Of a stretch of DNA of 61,376 nt, positions 60,960 to 61,376 are shown in pieces (the stretch's first letter is position 1; the number at the start of each line of letters is the position of its first letter). The stretch is taken from the NCBI GenBank assembly GCA_017403155.1, contig JAFQOP010000013.1, positions 1-61,376 on the forward strand, read 5' to 3'. Position numbers and translations under genes: made by a program. A model generated the notes under the pieces. The model searched no databases. It worked only from the letters and a program-made list of their open reading frames with translations, and had not been told where the DNA came from. This DNA comes from Clostridia bacterium. Its GTDB lineage: Bacteria; Bacillota; Clostridia; Oscillospirales; CAG-272.

Positions 60960-60989
60960 AGTATACCACAAACCGAAGCCACATTTCAA
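60960..60989 (-). promoter_or_regulatory. Promoter of hydrolase-protease operon
   Basis: Minus strand TTGAAA, an 18-base spacer, TATACT, about 34 bases before ATG 60926. Confidence 0.7.
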
Positions 60990-61023
60990 TAATAACAAAA
61001 AAATTATTGCCGCCCCTGTAACA

Positions 61024-61376
61024 CAAAAAAGACACCCACACGGGGTGTCGGAGCGTCGGGGCTCCAAGGCGTGCGCAAAGCGAGACATAGGCGCACGCAG
61101 GAGTTTGCCCTTGGCACCGCGGTCGGCGCCATTTGCTATTCGCAAAATCGGGCAAGCCTCCACTCGCGACGGGTGCCTTGCGGAAAAATTTCGTCTTTCG
61201 GTTGTCGCTCGGGGTTCGAGACCCCTGTAAAATAAAAAAAGAAAGACACCCACACGGGGTGTCTTTCTTTTTGGAGCGGATTACGGGGCTCCAAGGCGTG
61301 CGCACAGCGAGACATAGGCGCACGCAGGAGTTTGCCCTTGGCACCGCGGTCGGTGCCATTTGCTATTCGCAAAATC
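61024..61376 (+). repeat. Right-edge repeat: terminator hairpins plus a duplicated hairpin block
   Basis: A block starting GGGGCTCCAAGGCGTGCGC occurs at 61058 and again at 61285 (spacing 227), running to the window edge with two substitutions in 92 bases. It contains CCAAGG...CCTTGG, GCGTGCGC/GCGCACGC and ATTTGC/GCAAAA stems. Each copy follows a GACACCC-ACACG-GGTGTC hairpin (61031-61049 and 61236-61273), the second with a long A/T-flanked stem. Before the second, GGGG-TTCGAGA-CCCC (61211-61225) looks like a T-arm. No coding signal is seen. Confidence 0.82.

Noticed and set aside
61140-61235. A tRNA gene at the right edge
   Set aside because: Only a T-arm-like GGGG-TTCGAGA-CCCC is present; no matching acceptor, D-arm or anticodon arm could be assembled.
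60927-61253. Long N-terminal extension of the alpha/beta hydrolase into the repeat region
   Set aside because: The extension translates the hairpin repeat and the promoter; a membrane helix and ribosome site fit ATG 60926.

Overview
The window looks like a chromosomal contig from an uncultured, endospore-forming Clostridia (Bacillota). Evidence: a complete spoIIIAA-AH operon, two tRNA-sensing T-box leaders, a CsoR-controlled copper pump, Gram-positive ribosome binding sites, many lipobox lipoproteins and no outer-membrane genes. Most genes have visibly GC-rich third positions; the 0.7-3.8 kb segment is much more AT-rich. Both edges lie in tRNA-associated hairpin repeats, so the contig was probably broken at repeats during assembly.

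Layout. 1-3.8 kb: a putative group I intron tail with a truncated tRNA exon, an intact tRNA(CAU), tandem 179-bp repeats carrying a covarying RNA fold, and an AT-rich island of lipoproteins expressed from duplicated terminator-promoter cassettes. 3.9-7.4 kb: four more lipoproteins, three with Cys/His/Asp-rich metal-binding-like repeats. 7.6-12.1 kb: spoIIIA operon. 12.2-21.1 kb: AbrB-type regulator, KDG kinase, and a two-gene operon for a giant secreted polysaccharide-lyase-like enzyme and a giant secreted helical protein. 21.2-27.6 kb: stand-alone trpB under a Trp T-box, YifB/ComM-family ATPase, nagA, tcdA and a glycosyltransferase. 27.7-43.3 kb: a 14-gene minus-strand surface-polysaccharide operon. 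43.5-47.4 kb: NAD(P)-isocitrate/isopropylmalate-type dehydrogenase, aconitase and a GntR regulator. 47.5-50.5 kb: copA with an embedded copZ, and csoR. 50.5-61 kb: DUF1893 protein, ileS under an Ile T-box, CtpE-like P-type ATPase, M16C metalloprotease and an alpha/beta hydrolase. 61.0-61.4 kb: a second tRNA-type repeat region.

How they fit together. The lyase-like protein plus KDG kinase suggest use of uronic-acid polymers. The polysaccharide operon runs from an initiating sugar-phosphate transferase through aminosugar synthesis (DegT aminotransferase, CapE-type dehydratase, 2-epimerase), glycosyltransferases, pyruvyl and acyl modification and two ATP-grasp ligases to a Wzx flippase and Wzy polymerase. 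Aconitase plus the dehydrogenase would supply 2-oxoglutarate. The most unusual signals are the covarying RNA fold in the tRNA-flanking repeats, the intron remnant at the left edge, the copA/copZ overlap, the ileS T-box with a minimal antiterminator, and the cysteine/aspartate repeat lipoproteins.
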